The translations under genes and the position numbers were made by a program. Shown piece by piece: positions 1-9,946 of a DNA stretch of 56,146 nucleotides. Below the pieces are notes generated by a model. That model worked only from the letters and a program-made list of their open reading frames with translations. It ran no database searches and was not told the DNA's origin. This DNA comes from Amycolatopsis pittospori (GTDB lineage: Bacteria; Actinomycetota; Actinomycetes; Mycobacteriales; Pseudonocardiaceae): contig NZ_JACBXD010000052.1 of the NCBI RefSeq assembly GCF_013870525.1, positions 1-56,146 on the forward strand, in the 5' to 3' direction. How positions within the stretch are numbered: position 1 is the stretch's first letter; every line of letters begins with the position of its first letter.

Positions 1-2651
1 TGCTGCCCGGGACGCGCGACGCCTGGCAGGGCACCACCGACGAGCTGTACCGCACCGAACTCGCGTTCCGCGCGGCGATCGACGAATGCGCGGCCCTGCT
101 GGAAGGACGTGTGGACCTGCTCGGCGCGCTCTACGGCACGGCCGAAGCCGACGAACGAGCCGTGGTCTTCGCCGTCGAGTACGCCTTCACCCGCTTGCTG
201 GCGGCGTGGGGTCTCGAACCGGCCGTCCTGCTCGGTCGCGGCACCGGGGAGTGCGTCGCCGCCGTCGCGGGAGGGCTGTTCGGCCTCGCCGAAGGCCTCG
301 AACTCGCACTCGGCGGGCCGGTGCCCCAGGCGGGAACGCCGACGGTGCCGGTGATCTCGCCCCGGACCGGCGCGGTGCTCACCGCCGCCGAAGCCGCGGA
401 CGCGGCGCACTGGCGGATCGCGGACGACCGTTTTGAAGACGGCCTGCTGGCCCTCGCGAAGTACGCCGATGTCCTGGTGGAAGCCGGACTCGGGGACAAG
501 GGCGCCGAAGCGGCCGGACGCTACCTGCCGCAGACGCCGGTCGTCTCGCTGCTGCCGGAGCCGGCGGCCGGAGTCGGCCGCCGCGCCTGGCTGGCCGCGC
601 TCGGCGCGCTCTGGGAGCACGGCGTCGGAGTGGACTGGGCGACCGGTGCCGGACCGGACCGCCGCTTCGTTTCCCTGCCCGGGTACCGCTTCCAGCGCAC
701 CCGCTACTGGCCGGAGGTCGCTTCTCGCGGCAACGGCTGGTCGCTGACGCAGATGTCGGCCGGTGAGCCCGAGACCCCGGTCCGTGCGGGCCTGGCCGCG
801 CACACGCCGACGTGGCATCGGGACACCACCCGCCGCGTGCCCGCGACGCCGGGCGACCTGGTGCTGTTCGCCGAGCCGGGCGCGTTCGCCGACGGTTTCG
901 CGGCCGCGGCGGAGGCGGCCGGGCACCGCGTGACCGTCGCCGGTATCGAACCGTCCGATATGGACGGATACCGCCGGGTGCTCGCCTCGGTGAGCGGCGA
1001 CGGACCGCTGCGGATCGTGCACGCCCACGGCCTCACCGCCAGTGACCTCGAGTCCGGGTTCTACAGCCTCATGTGGCTGGGCAAGGCGATCGGTGCCGAA
1101 TGCGCCGGCCGCCGGGTCGACCTGCTCTCCCTGGGACGCGGCGGATTCGACGTCCTCGGCGGGGACGCCACCGACGCCTTCGCCCCGACGATCGCCGCGA
1201 CGACCGACGCGATCGCCGCCGAGTACCCCCTGGTCCACGCGCAGTACGCGGACTTCGACCGCACCGGTGACAAGGTCGCCCAGGCCACGCACGAACTCGA
1301 TCTGCTCGCGGTGTCCACTGTGGACACTGTCGACGGGGTCGCGGTCGCTGCCTGGAGAGGCGGACGACGCTGGCTGCGGGGCTTCGACGTCGTCGAGCTG
1401 CCCGAAACCGACGACTCGGTGGCCTGGAAGCCCGGCGGGACCTACCTGATCACCGGTGGTCTCGGCGTTCTCGGCCTGGCGCTGGCACGGCGGCTCGCCC
1501 CGCTCGGCGTGAACCTCGCGCTGGCAGGCCGTTCCGAACTGCCACCGGAGGAGACCTGGGACGACTGGATCCGCGACCACGGCGTGGACGACCGCACGAG
1601 CAGCGTGCTGCTGGCGGTCCGGGATCTGCGCGCCCTCGGCGCCGACGTGCTCACGCTGCGGGCCGACGTCAGCGTTCCCGGCGACGCCGCGGCGCTGCTG
1701 GCGGAGGTCCGCGGGTACTTCGGTTACCTCGACGGTGTCGTGCACGCGGCCGGGATCGCCGGTGGCGGGCTGATGCAGAACAAGACCCGCGAGCAGGCCG
1801 CAGCCGTGCTGGCACCGAAGGTCGACGGCACCCTCGCCCTGACCGAGGCACTGAGCGTGGAACCGGTCGACCTGCTGGTCCTGTACTCCTCGACGGTGAC
1901 GCTCACCGTCGGCGTCGGCGAGATCGACTACTCGGCGGCCAACGCCTTCCTCGACGGCGTCGCGGCCACCGAGGCGGGCGGGCGCGGTCCGGCCAAGCAG
2001 GTCGTGTCGGTCGCGTGGGGGCCCTGGCAGCTGGACGCCTGGACGGCGTCCGGGCTGTCCGGTTCCGCCGAGGCGCAGGAGGGTTCCCGCAAGTTCCGCG
2101 AGGAATTCGGCATCGGCGCCGAAGAAGGCACCGAACTGCTCTCGCGGATCATCGTCTCCGGCGAGCCGCAGGTGACCGTGCTGCCGCTCCCGCTGACCGA
2201 CGTGCTGGCCGCGCTGGCCCGGATGGGTTCGGTCGACGCGCTGGTCGGCGCCGACGCCGCCATCCCCACCGGCGAGCGCTACCCCCGGCCCGATCTGCGC
2301 ACGGCGCTCGTCGCGCCGCGCACCCCGGCCGAGGAACGCGTCGCCGCCGCGTGGTGCGACTGCCTCGGCCTGGAAGAGGTCGGCGTGCACGACCCGTTCT
2401 TCGACCTCGGCGGCACTTCGCTGATCGGCCTGGTGCTGATCGGCCGCGTCGCCAAGGAATTCGGCGTCGAACTGGCCCCGGCGAGCCTGTTCGAGAAACC
2501 GACCATCGCCGAGTTCGTCACGCTGCTCGGCGAACCGGGCGCGGCCCCGGCGGCGGCCGCCGAGCCCGCCGAAGACGTCTCCGCCCGCGGCGAACGCCGC
2601 CGCGCCCGCGCCGCGAACCTCCGCAAGCGCCCGAGCCGGACCGGAAGGTGA
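1..2651 (+). CDS. Modular type I PKS, 3' part (degenerate AT - KR - ACP)
   Basis: The reading frame is open from base 3 with no start in the window, so this is the 3' part of a larger polyketide synthase gene. The first ~240 residues align with an acyltransferase, but the active-site GHSxGE is GRGTGE (bases 234-251), so the catalytic Ser is Gly. The ~100 residues that normally follow, with the HAFHS-type motif, are missing. The C-terminal AT linker is intact. A ketoreductase follows, with Rossmann motif GGLGVLG near base 1460 and Tyr and Asn of DYSAANAF (Tyr codon 1929-1931), so it looks active. A carrier domain ends the protein; DLGGTS places the phosphopantetheine Ser at bases 2418-2420. 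The basic tail RRRARAANLRKR may be a docking segment. The next PKS gene starts 8 bp downstream. Confidence 0.93.
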   Translation, partial: LPGTRDAWQGTTDELYRTELAFRAAIDECAALLEGRVDLLGALYGTAEADERAVVFAVEYAFTRLLAAWGLEPAVLLGRGTGECVAAVAGGLFGLAEGLELALGGPVPQAGTPTVPVISPRTGAVLTAAEAADAAHWRIADDRFEDGLLALAKYADVLVEAGLGDKGAEAAGRYLPQTPVVSLLPEPAAGVGRRAWLAALGALWEHGVGVDWATGAGPDRRFVSLPGYRFQRTRYWPEVASRGNGWSLTQMSAGEPETPVRAGLAAHTPTWHRDTTRRVPATPGDLVLFAEPGAFADGFAAAAEAAGHRVTVAGIEPSDMDGYRRVLASVSGDGPLRIVHAHGLTASDLESGFYSLMWLGKAIGAECAGRRVDLLSLGRGGFDVLGGDATDAFAPTIAATTDAIAAEYPLVHAQYADFDRTGDKVAQATHELDLLAVSTVDTVDGVAVAAWRGGRRWLRGFDVVELPETDDSVAWKPGGTYLITGGLGVLGLALARRLAPLGVNLALAGRSELPPEETWDDWIRDHGVDDRTSSVLLAVRDLRALGADVLTLRADVSVPGDAAALLAEVRGYFGYLDGVVHAAGIAGGGLMQNKTREQAAAVLAPKVDGTLALTEALSVEPVDLLVLYSSTVTLTVGVGEIDYSAANAFLDGVAATEAGGRGPAKQVVSVAWGPWQLDAWTASGLSGSAEAQEGSRKFREEFGIGAEEGTELLSRIIVSGEPQVTVLPLPLTDVLAALARMGSVDALVGADAAIPTGERYPRPDLRTALVAPRTPAEERVAAAWCDCLGLEEVGVHDPFFDLGGTSLIGLVLIGRVAKEFGVELAPASLFEKPTIAEFVTLLGEPGAAPAAAAEPAEDVSARGERRRARAANLRKRPSRTGR

Positions 2652-2659
2652 ACCACCCC

Positions 2660-5611
2660 ATGACCACGCCCAGCAGGGACACCGGCGGCGACATCGCGAT
2701 CGTCGGCATGGCCGGGAACTTCCCCGGCGCGCCCGACATCGGCAAGTTCTGGGCCGACCTGTGCGCCGGCCGCGACGGCATCACCCGGATGACCCGGGCC
2801 GAACTGCTCGCCGCGGGTGTCCCGCCCGAGGTGGCCGACGACCCGGCGTTCGTCCCGGCGGCCGGCCTCCTGCCCGGCATCGACCGCTTCGACGCCGACT
2901 TCTTCGGCTACGACCGCACCGACGCCGAGCTGCTCGACCCGCAGCACCGGCTGTTCCTCGAATGCGCGTGGCACGCGCTGGAGGACGCCGGTGTCGACCC
3001 GGACCGCATCGAAGGCCTGGCCGGGGTCTTCGCGGGCGGCGCGCCCAGTACGTACCTGCTGTCGAATCTGCTGTCGAACGACGTCACCGCGCTGACCGTC
3101 GGCCCGGACCAGCTGATCCTGCAGAACGAAAAAGACCTGATCGCGTCCCGGCTGTCGTACGCGCTCGATCTGACCGGCCCGTCGGTCAGCGTCCAGAGCT
3201 GCAGTTCGACCGCGCTCGCCGCGGTCGCCCAGGGCTGCTCCAGCCTGCTCACCGGCGAGTCCGACCTGGTGGTGTCCGGTTCGGTTTCCGTTGTCGTGCC
3301 CCAGGAACCCGGTTACCTCTACCGCGAAGGCAGCCGGTTCGCGCCCGACGGCATCAACCGGATCCTCGACGCCGGAGCCAACGGCAAGGTTCCCGGCAAC
3401 GGCCTCGGCGTCGTCGTGATGCGGCGCCTCGAGGACGCGCAGGCCGACGGCGACCGGATCTACGCGGTGATCCGCGGCTGGGCCATCCACCACGAGGGCA
3501 ACCGCGCACGCCAGGGCTTCAACCTGCCGGGTGTGCCCGGTCAGGCCGCCGTCGTCGCCGAGGCCATGGCCGCCGCCGACGTCGAACCCGCCGAGATCGA
3601 CCATATCGAAGTGTCCACTTTGGGCACTCCCTTCGGCGACGTCGCCGAGATCTCCGCGCTGCAGAAGATCTTCGACGTCGACGGCGTCGAGCGGATCACG
3701 CTCGGCTCGATCGACGCGAACCTCGGCCACATCAACCAGGCGGGCGGGATCGCCCGGCTGATCAAGGCCGCGCTGGCGCTGCATCACGAGAAGCTGCCGC
3801 CCGCGGTCAACTTCGAGAAGCCCAACCCGCAGCTGGCCCACAGCGGCGACAAGCTGGTCGTCCAGACGGAACTGGGCGACTGGCCGCGCGGCGAGCGGCC
3901 GCGGCTGGCCGGGGTCAGCGCGTACGGCTTCGGCGGCACCGACGCCCACGTCGTCATCGAAGAGGCGCCGGAAGATCTGCCCGAACGTCCGGCCGCCCGG
4001 CCGCACCAACTGCTCGCCTGGTCCGCGCGGACCCCCGAAGCGGCCGACGCGATGACCGGCAGGCTGGCCGCCGACCGTCCTGAGTGGACTGATCTGGCCG
4101 ACGTCGCCTACACGTTGCACAACGGCCGGAAGGCCTTCGAGCACCGCCGGATGACCGTGGTGTCCTCCGCGGACGACGCCGCCGACGCGTTCGCCTCCGA
4201 GACGCGCGTGGTCGCCGAAGCGGACTCGGCTCCGCGCGAGGCGGGGTTCCTGCTCGCCGGGGTCGGCGAACAGTACCGCGGCATGGCCGGCGGGCTCTAC
4301 GACAGCGAGCCGGAATTCAAGGCCGCCGTCGACGAATGCGCCGCGCTGTTCAAGGCTCATCTCGGCACCGACCCGACGGCGAGCCTGCACGGCGCTCGCG
4401 GTTCCGGCGGCGGCGACCTGGCGCGCTTGCTGGGCCGCGCGACCGACACCGAGGACGCGGCACCGTCCGTCACCCAGCCCGCGGTGTTCACCCTCGGCTA
4501 CGCGCTCGGACGGCTGCTGCGCGCCTGGGGTCTCCGGCCTTCGGTGCTCGCCGGATACAGTGTCGGCGAGTTCGCCGCCGCCGCGCTTTCCGGCGCGCTG
4601 ACGCTCGAAGAGGCGACCGCGCTGGTCGCGACCCGGGCGAAGCTGATCGAGAAGCTCCCGCCCGGCGCGATGGCCGCTGTTCCGCTGGGTGCCGACGAAC
4701 TCACCAAACTGGTCGGCGACGTGACCGCGTTCGGCGTCGACGTCGCCGCGCTGAACGGGCCGCGGATGATCGTGGTGTCCGGCGCGGGCGACGGCGTCGA
4801 GAAGCTGGCCGCCGCGCTCGCCGAACACGGCGTCCCGGCCCGGCCGCTGCGCACGACGCACGCCTTCCACTCGCGCGCCCTGCGCCCCGCCGCCGCGGAA
4901 CTGACCGCGTGGGCGCGCAAGAACCTCACGCCGCGCGAGCCGGAGGTGCCCTACCTGTCCAATGTCACCGGTGCGCCGATCACCGCGAAGCAGCTGAACG
5001 ATCCCGGCTACTGGGCCGAGCACATGTGCCGTCCGGTGCGATTCGCCGCGATGATCGAGCATCTTGCCAGTACGAACCCGGATACCGTGTTGCTGGAACT
5101 GGGAGCCGGGCAGTCGCTCGGCTCGATGTTCCGCGGCCACCCCGAATTCCCGCAGACCTCGTGGCCGCTGCTGGTACCGACCCTGCCCGGCGAGGCCGAC
5201 CCCCGCCAGGACACCGCCGTGCTCACCGAAGCGCTCGGCCGGGCCTGGCTGTCCGGGGCGGACATCGACTGGCGGGCCTACCACGACGGCCGCGACCCGA
5301 GGAAGACGACGCTGCCGGGCTATCCCTTCCAGCACGACCGCTACTGGATCGAGCCGACCACGGCGCCCGCCGACGTCGCCCTCGGCGCCCGTGCGGCCGG
5401 CGAGAAGGCCGCACGGCCGGTCTACCTGGTCGAGGGCGAACTGGACGTCACCGCCCGCGACCTGGGTATGCGGCTGGGCGCCGAACTCGGCGCGACCGTC
5501 GTGTTCGCCGACGAGCACCCCGGCGGCGCGGACGCCGTCCGGGCCGCTCACGGCCGCCTCGACGGCGTGCTGGACCTGACCACGAGCAACGCAGCCAAGG
5601 AGGAACGATGA
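2660..5611 (+). CDS. Type I PKS KS-AT protein, altered KS triad, no ACP
   Basis: This 983-residue protein has an N-terminal ketosynthase and then an acyltransferase. The KS nucleophile is present (QSCSST, Cys181) and so is the second His (NLGH, His357). The first catalytic His, normally in HGTGT, is Ser319 in STLGT, and the Lys just before NIGH is Asp. Decarboxylative condensation is therefore doubtful. The AT looks intact: nucleophile in GYSVGE (Ser634), catalytic His in HAFHS (His737), the malonyl-type signature. After the AT about 70 residues resemble the beginning of a reductase or dehydratase region and then stop; there is no carrier domain. It may act as a trans-acting acyltransferase for the module before it, whose AT is degenerate; that is inference. 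Its stop overlaps the next start (ATGA). Confidence 0.93.
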   Translation: MTTPSRDTGGDIAIVGMAGNFPGAPDIGKFWADLCAGRDGITRMTRAELLAAGVPPEVADDPAFVPAAGLLPGIDRFDADFFGYDRTDAELLDPQHRLFLECAWHALEDAGVDPDRIEGLAGVFAGGAPSTYLLSNLLSNDVTALTVGPDQLILQNEKDLIASRLSYALDLTGPSVSVQSCSSTALAAVAQGCSSLLTGESDLVVSGSVSVVVPQEPGYLYREGSRFAPDGINRILDAGANGKVPGNGLGVVVMRRLEDAQADGDRIYAVIRGWAIHHEGNRARQGFNLPGVPGQAAVVAEAMAAADVEPAEIDHIEVSTLGTPFGDVAEISALQKIFDVDGVERITLGSIDANLGHINQAGGIARLIKAALALHHEKLPPAVNFEKPNPQLAHSGDKLVVQTELGDWPRGERPRLAGVSAYGFGGTDAHVVIEEAPEDLPERPAARPHQLLAWSARTPEAADAMTGRLAADRPEWTDLADVAYTLHNGRKAFEHRRMTVVSSADDAADAFASETRVVAEADSAPREAGFLLAGVGEQYRGMAGGLYDSEPEFKAAVDECAALFKAHLGTDPTASLHGARGSGGGDLARLLGRATDTEDAAPSVTQPAVFTLGYALGRLLRAWGLRPSVLAGYSVGEFAAAALSGALTLEEATALVATRAKLIEKLPPGAMAAVPLGADELTKLVGDVTAFGVDVAALNGPRMIVVSGAGDGVEKLAAALAEHGVPARPLRTTHAFHSRALRPAAAELTAWARKNLTPREPEVPYLSNVTGAPITAKQLNDPGYWAEHMCRPVRFAAMIEHLASTNPDTVLLELGAGQSLGSMFRGHPEFPQTSWPLLVPTLPGEADPRQDTAVLTEALGRAWLSGADIDWRAYHDGRDPRKTTLPGYPFQHDRYWIEPTTAPADVALGARAAGEKAARPVYLVEGELDVTARDLGMRLGAELGATVVFADEHPGGADAVRAAHGRLDGVLDLTTSNAAKEER

Positions 5612-6453
5612 CCCTCGTCGGAGTCGTCGGCGCCGGTGTGATGGGCACCGGGGTCGCGCAGAATCTCGCCACCAGCGAGCACGAGGTCGTGCTGATCGAC
5701 GTCGACCCGGGCAAACTGGCCGACGCCCGCGACCGGATCGAACTCGAATGCCGGATGAGCCGCATGCTCGGCGGCCCGGAGATCGACGCGGCCGCCGTAC
5801 TCGGCCGGATCACCTTCGGCACCGAGCTCGCACTGCTCGCCGAGGCCGAGGTCGTGATCGAGAACATCACCGAGAACTGGGACCTGAAGTCCCGTCTCTA
5901 CCCCAAACTCGACGAGGCCTGCAAGGCCGACACCGTGTTCGTCGTCAACACCTCCGCCATCCCGATCACCAAGGTCGCCGCGCTCACCGGACGCGCGGAC
6001 AAGGTGATGGGCGTGCACTTCATGAACCCGGTGCCGATGAAGCCGTCGTGCGAGTTCATCCCCGGCTACCACACCAGCGAGTCCACAAAGGACATCGTGC
6101 GCGAGCTGCTGCTGTCGATGGGGAAGAAGCCGATCCCGGTCAACGACGCCTCCGGGTTCGTCTCCAACCGCGTCCTCATGCTCACCGTCAACGAAGCCGC
6201 TTTCCTCGTGCACGAAGGCGTCGCGGACGCGGAGACCGTCGACGAGGTGTTCCGCGGCTGCTTCGGCCACCCGATGGGCCCGCTGGAGACGGCGGACCTG
6301 ATCGGCGTCGACACGATCCTCTACAGCGTCGAAGTGCTCTACGACGAGTTCAACGACAGCAAGTACCGCCCGTGCCCGCTGCTCAAGCAGATGACCGCGG
6401 CCGGACTGCACGGCCGCAAGTCCGGCAAGGGTTTCTACAACTACAGCGGCTGA
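5608..6453 (+). CDS. 3-hydroxyacyl-CoA dehydrogenase-like protein (FkbK type)
   Basis: This 281-residue protein has an N-terminal NAD-binding fold with GAGVMG at residues 8-13, then family motifs around NTSAIP, GVHFMNPVP and SNRVLM, and the usual helical C-terminal domain ending in GRKSGKGFYNY. In methoxymalonyl and hydroxymalonyl pathways such proteins oxidise the glyceryl-ACP hydroxyl to the aldehyde. The neighbouring discrete ACP, acyl dehydrogenase and FkbH homologue support that role here, rather than beta-oxidation. The ATG overlaps the stop of the PKS gene and is preceded by AAGGAGG. It is followed by ~300 bp without a gene, unusual inside this otherwise compact operon. Confidence 0.93.
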   Translation: MTLVGVVGAGVMGTGVAQNLATSEHEVVLIDVDPGKLADARDRIELECRMSRMLGGPEIDAAAVLGRITFGTELALLAEAEVVIENITENWDLKSRLYPKLDEACKADTVFVVNTSAIPITKVAALTGRADKVMGVHFMNPVPMKPSCEFIPGYHTSESTKDIVRELLLSMGKKPIPVNDASGFVSNRVLMLTVNEAAFLVHEGVADAETVDEVFRGCFGHPMGPLETADLIGVDTILYSVEVLYDEFNDSKYRPCPLLKQMTAAGLHGRKSGKGFYNYSG

Positions 6454-6477
6454 TGGCGGTGCACGTGCCGGCTGGGT

Positions 6478-6527
6478 GGGTCGTGAGTGGCGATTCGTGT
6501 TCTAACCCGAATCGCCACTCACGACCC
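6478..6527. repeat. Perfect 20-bp inverted repeat (family A, copy 1)
   Basis: Arms gggtcgtgagtggcgattcg (6478-6497) and its exact complement (6508-6527) enclose a 10-nt loop. It lies 24 bp after the dehydrogenase stop. Its first 31 nt recur identically at 6644-6674, and its outer core tcgtgagtgg recurs in the hairpin at 35278-35323. It could attenuate transcription between the dehydrogenase and the ACP gene, but there is no T-run. Confidence 0.9.
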
Positions 6528-6558
6528 CCAGCCTCAGACGGTCGCGCGGGCAGGCCAG

Positions 6559-6611
6559 GTTGCGAAAGCCACTTTCGCAACCTTCAACGTTGCGAAAGTG
6601 GCTTTCGCAAC
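6559..6611. repeat. 53-bp double palindrome (family B, copy 1)
   Basis: Two 23-bp arms are exact inverted copies around the 7-nt spacer cttcaac. Each arm is itself a palindrome: gttgcgaaag, a 3-nt centre (cca or tgg), then ctttcgcaac. The same element occurs at 52111-52163 with the same spacer and at 53211-53263 with spacer ctccaac. It sits between two family A hairpins in the middle of the biosynthetic operon. Confidence 0.92.
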
Positions 6612-6643
6612 ACCGTCTGTCCCGGCAGATCGCGCTGGGTCGA

Positions 6644-6693
6644 GGGTCGTGAGTGGCGATTCGTGTTCTAACCCTATTTGCCACTCACGACCC
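6644..6693. repeat. Imperfect inverted repeat (family A, copy 2)
   Basis: The left 31 nt are identical to 6478-6508. The outer stem gggtcgtgagtggc pairs perfectly with the right end, but the inner right arm has diverged, so the hairpin is shorter than copy 1. Copies 1 and 2 flank the family B palindrome as direct repeats, giving a 216-bp composite (6478-6693). Confidence 0.85.
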
Positions 6694-6751
6694 CCTGGGC
6701 CCACCACATCACCATCGCCTGACCTCCCACTACCCACGAAAGGCATCCACC

Positions 6752-7003
6752 ATGTCGCAGGACGTCCGCGGCGAGATCCGCGCCTTCATCGGGGCGAAGT
6801 TCCCCAGCCTGTCGTTCACCGACGAGCAGGACATCTTCGCCCTCGGCTTCGTCAACTCGCTGTTCGCGATGGAACTGGTCATGTTCATCGAGAAGGCGTT
6901 CGCCACGCGCATCCCCAACGACGAGCTGAAGCTGGACAACTTCCGCACCGTCACGCGGATGACCGAACTGGTCGAGCGGCGCACCGCCGCGGCCGCCCAC
7001 TGA
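6752..7003 (+). CDS. Discrete acyl carrier protein (FkbJ type)
   Basis: This 83-residue protein is the size of a stand-alone carrier protein. The motif LGFVNSLFAM carries the likely phosphopantetheine attachment site, Ser36, in the form seen in carriers that hold glyceryl and malonyl extenders rather than the usual DSL. The start ATG follows a GAAAGG ribosome site. It would be loaded by the FkbH homologue and oxidised by the adjacent dehydrogenases, then present the extender to a PKS acyltransferase. The Sfp-type transferase downstream could prime it. Confidence 0.9.
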   Translation: MSQDVRGEIRAFIGAKFPSLSFTDEQDIFALGFVNSLFAMELVMFIEKAFATRIPNDELKLDNFRTVTRMTELVERRTAAAAH

Positions 7004-7017
7004 ACGGCAGACGTGAC

Positions 7018-8153
7018 GTGAGGGCGAGGACACGGCCCGAAGCCCCCGAAGTCGAGGTGGTCGGGCGTTTCGTCGACGAGGAGGTCTGCCCGCACGCGGA
7101 CGCGTGGGACCGGGCGGAACGGATCCCCGGGGACGTGCTGCGGCGGATGGGGGAGCTGGGACTGTGGGCCCCGTTCCTCCCCGTCGAAGCGGGCGGCACC
7201 GGGATGGACATGGTCACCCTCGGCCGGGTGCACGAGGAGGTCGGCCGCGGCTGTTCGTCGCTGCGGAGCCTGCTCACCGTGCACACGATGGTGACCGCGA
7301 CCGTGCAGCGCTGGGGTGACGACGAACAACGCGAGCGCTGGCTGCCGGAGCTCGCCGATGGTGGCACGCGGGGCGCGTTCTGCCTGACCGAACCGGATTT
7401 CAGCGGCAGCGACTCGACCGCCGCGGGGACCGTGGCCGTCGCCGAGAACGGTGTCTGGACGCTGCGGGGCCGCAAGACGTGGATCACCGGCGGCCAGGTC
7501 GCCGGGCTGCTGCTGGTGTTCGCCGGCACGGCCACCGGGATGAGCGCGTTCCTGGTGCCCGCCGATCACCCCGGTGTCACCGTGACGCCGGTCCGGCACA
7601 TGCTCGGCACCACGGCCAGCATGCTGGCGACCATCGAGTTCGACGACGTCCGGCTCGATCCGTCCGCGCTGGTCGGGCCGCCGGGCTGGGCCGCGGGCAC
7701 GGTGATGACCGGCGCGCTCGACCTCGGACGCTACAGCGTCGCGTGCGGTTCGGTCGGGATCGTGCGGGCCGCGCTGGCGGCGTCCGCGGCCTACACGTCG
7801 GCGCGTTCGGCCGGCGGCGGGCTGCTGCGGGACCTGCCGCAGATCCGCGCCATGATCAGCGAGATGGTCACCGCGCGCGACGCCGCCCGGCTGCTGTGCG
7901 AGAAGGCCGGAAGGCTCAAGGACGCGGGCGATCCGGCGACCATCATGGCGACCTGGGTGGCCAAGTACTTCGCCTCCACCGCCGCGGCCAAGGCGGGTTC
8001 GGACGCGGTCCAGATCCACGGCGCGAACGGCTGCGGCCCGGACTACCCGGTCGCCCGGCTGTACCGCGACGCGAAAGTCATGGAAATCATCGAAGGCAGC
8101 ACACAGATCCAAGAGCTGACCATCGCGGACGAGGCGTACCGGGAGGTGGCGGG

Positions 8154-8157
<4 letters not shown>
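7018..8157 (+). CDS. Acyl-CoA dehydrogenase-like flavoprotein (FkbI type)
   Basis: This 379-residue protein has the complete acyl-CoA dehydrogenase fold: the substrate and FAD segment CLTEPDFSGSD, the ITGG strand region, and the C-terminal IIEGSTQIQEL with the position of the catalytic Glu. In this setting the family oxidises an ACP-bound 3-carbon aldehyde to the acid, completing hydroxymalonyl-ACP. I chose the GTG at 7018, just after the ACP stop; the frame stays open far upstream across the repeats, but that part has no family similarity. It overlaps the next gene by ATGA. Confidence 0.9.
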
Positions 8158-9199
<1,042 letters not shown>

Positions 9200-9203
<4 letters not shown>

Positions 9204-9946
9204 CCGCACCGATCACGAAGCGGCCCTGGCTGCCCGGCGGAGTTCCGGCGGGCGCGGCGACCAGGTTGTTCTGCTTCCCGCACGCCGGGGCCAGCGCGGC
9301 CGTCTACCGCGAGTGGGGCGCCGCGGCGGGTGACGGCCTGGTCGTCCTGCCGGTCCAGCTGCCCGGCCGGGCCGAACGCGGTCGCGAGACACCGCACGAA
9401 GACGTCGAAAGCCTTGTCGAAGCGGCCATCGACGGTCTGGGCGACGCGCTCACCGGGGACTTCGCGTTCTTCGGCCACAGCGTCGGCGCCCTGACCGCGT
9501 ACCTGCTCACCCGCAGGCTCGCCGAACGCGGCGCCACGCTGCCGAAGCATCTGTTCGTTTCGGGCCGGGCGGCGCCTCAGCTGCCCGACACCCGGCTGCA
9601 ACTGCGAGCGCTGCCCGACGACCGGCTCGCCGCCGAACTCAACGCGCTCGGCGGGCTGCCGGACGTCCTGCTGCGCGAGCCGTCGCTGCTGGCGATGTTC
9701 CTGCCGCTGATGCGGGCCGATCTCGCGGTCAACGAGACCTACCGGCACGTGCCGGGGGAGCCGTTGCCGGTGCCCCTGACCGTATTCGGCGGCGACCGTG
9801 ACCCTCGGGCCGATCTGGACGAACTGGCCGCCTGGCTGGAACTCGCCGCCGACGCGACGATGGTCACCTACCCGGGCGGGCATTTCTATCTCGAACAGCG
9901 TGTCCCGGAGCTGCTGGGCGTGATCCACCGAAAGCTCGCCCGATGA
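9200..9946 (+). CDS. Type II thioesterase
   Basis: This 248-residue alpha/beta hydrolase has the type II thioesterase pattern: FCFPHAGASA near the N-terminus, nucleophile GHSVG (Ser94), Asp in GGDRDP and His in GGHFYLEQ near the C-terminus. Such enzymes clear stalled or mis-primed acyl groups from PKS carrier domains. It is coupled by short overlaps to the FkbH gene before it and the phosphopantetheinyl transferase after it. No chain-terminating thioesterase domain is visible in the PKS part within the window, so a release role is possible but unproven. Confidence 0.93.

Noticed and set aside
2279..5551. A 1090-codon open frame on the minus strand opposite the PKS gene
   Set aside because: It is a low-complexity Arg/Gly/Val-rich shadow of the high-GC PKS gene, whose KS and AT motifs are clear on the other strand.
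6730..8112. A long minus-strand frame opposite the ACP and acyl dehydrogenase genes
   Set aside because: It consists of Arg/Gly/Asp-rich shadow sequence with no ribosome site or family similarity.
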